Shown: positions 5,886 through 6,050 of the stretch, piece by piece
Numbering within the stretch: position 1 is the first letter of the stretch
How the letters are laid out: every line of letters begins with the position of its first letter
Source of the DNA: Verrucomicrobia bacterium UBA3841
GTDB lineage: Bacteria > Verrucomicrobiota > Kiritimatiellia > RFP12 > UBA1067
Assembly (NCBI GenBank): GCA_002392765.1
Contig: DGHT01000070.1
Location: 1 to 6,050 of the forward strand
Length of the DNA: 6,050 nucleotides
Direction: 5' to 3'
The notes under the pieces: generated by a model
Databases searched by the model: none
What the model was told of the DNA's origin: nothing
What the model saw: the letters and a program-made list of their open reading frames with translations, nothing else
Position numbers and translations under genes: made by a program

Positions 5886-5907
5886 CATAAACCGAGGCGT
5901 TTGTGGA
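5879..5907 (-). promoter_or_regulatory. Promoter of the pilin operon with extended -10
   Basis: Reading the - strand, TGATATAAT (5887-5879) is a perfect extended -10 (TG, one base, TATAAT). Seventeen bases upstream lies TCCACA (5907-5902), four of six matches to TTGACA. The block sits in an AT-rich stretch (about 5866-5950) that stands out from its GC-rich surroundings. Transcription would start near 5872, at or just before the ATG at 5870. Sigma-70 type recognition is assumed. Confidence 0.65.
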
Positions 5908-5958
5908 GTTTATTTTCGCTGAATGAGGGAAGAGTGAAAAGTGTAAAATTGCGGCTCC

Positions 5959-6050
5959 CAAGGAGATGCGGCATCCTGCCGCGTCCCTAACTGGGAAAGT
6001 CGGCATCCTGCCGGCGATATCAAGGAGATGCGGCATCCTGCCGCGTCCCT
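5959..6050. repeat. REP-like palindromic repeat array (three units, continues to window edge)
   Basis: Two identical 30-bp copies occupy 5959-5988 and 6021-6050, with a diverged unit between them. All three share the palindromic core CGGCATCCTGCCG at 5969-5981, 6001-6013 and 6031-6043 (spacings 32 and 30). In the outer copies the core is GCGGCA-TCC-TGCCGC, a 6-bp stem with a 3-base loop that can extend imperfectly through the flanks. The middle copy keeps the core but has other flanks, with partly compensating pairs. This is not a CRISPR: there are too few units, no spacers of constant length, and the repeats are nearly contiguous. It is most like an intergenic REP-type element upstream of the pilin promoter. 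Confidence 0.75.

Noticed and set aside
5695..6036. N-terminal extension that would make the second pilin a 166-residue protein
   Set aside because: The extension runs through the repeat palindromes, the promoter and the first pilin gene in a different frame. The AAGGAG before ATG 5694 and the pilin leader show the true start.
5959..6050. CRISPR array
   Set aside because: There are only three units, they are themselves palindromic throughout, there are no true spacers, and the middle unit is diverged. A REP-like element fits better.
5966..6050. Small + strand gene starting ATG in the repeats
   Set aside because: The frame is open to the window edge only because it reads the repeated palindromes. 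It has no SD at proper spacing and no convincing promoter.

Overview
The window looks like a moderately GC-rich bacterial chromosome segment with tightly packed genes and frequent start/stop overlaps. It carries a housekeeping pair on the + strand and a five-gene pilin/pseudopilin operon on the - strand. Nothing in it fixes the taxon. RecD2 together with RGQTMVEY-type short pilins and palindromic 'GGCATCCTGCC' repeats reminds me of Lentisphaerota/Kiritimatiellota-like (PVC) genomes, but that is an impression and not a result.

Left part (1-3447, + strand): the last 20 codons of an unidentified gene run into purM (phosphoribosylformylglycinamidine cyclo-ligase), followed after 25 bases by recD2 (superfamily 1B DNA helicase) with a GTG start. 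The purM-recD2 junction is rich in structure. A short palindrome includes the recD2 Shine-Dalgarno, and a perfect 15-bp/5-nt-loop hairpin followed by a T-rich run lies inside recD2 codons 8-19. It looks like a terminator or attenuator placed inside coding sequence.

Right part (5870 back to 3367, - strand): one promoter with a perfect extended -10 drives, in order, two 52-aa Flp-type pilins, a TadE-like pseudopilin, a 469-aa TadG-like protein and a second, 100-aa TadE-like pseudopilin. All five share a basic-[G/A]-Q box before a hydrophobic helix, and four carry the Glu at +5 expected of prepilin-peptidase substrates. The genes are joined by overlaps or gaps of at most 17 bases. Two appear to use non-ATG starts: a CTG overlapping the upstream TGA, and a TTG directly after the upstream TAG. 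No secretion ATPase, platform protein, secretin or prepilin peptidase is in the window, so the assembly machinery would have to be encoded elsewhere.

The operon runs head-on into recD2: the last 26 codons and stop of recD2 overlap the last TadE-like gene on the opposite strand. The right edge (5871-6050) has no gene. It holds the promoter and the start of a short palindromic repeat array (three units, 30-32 bp period) that may continue past the window.
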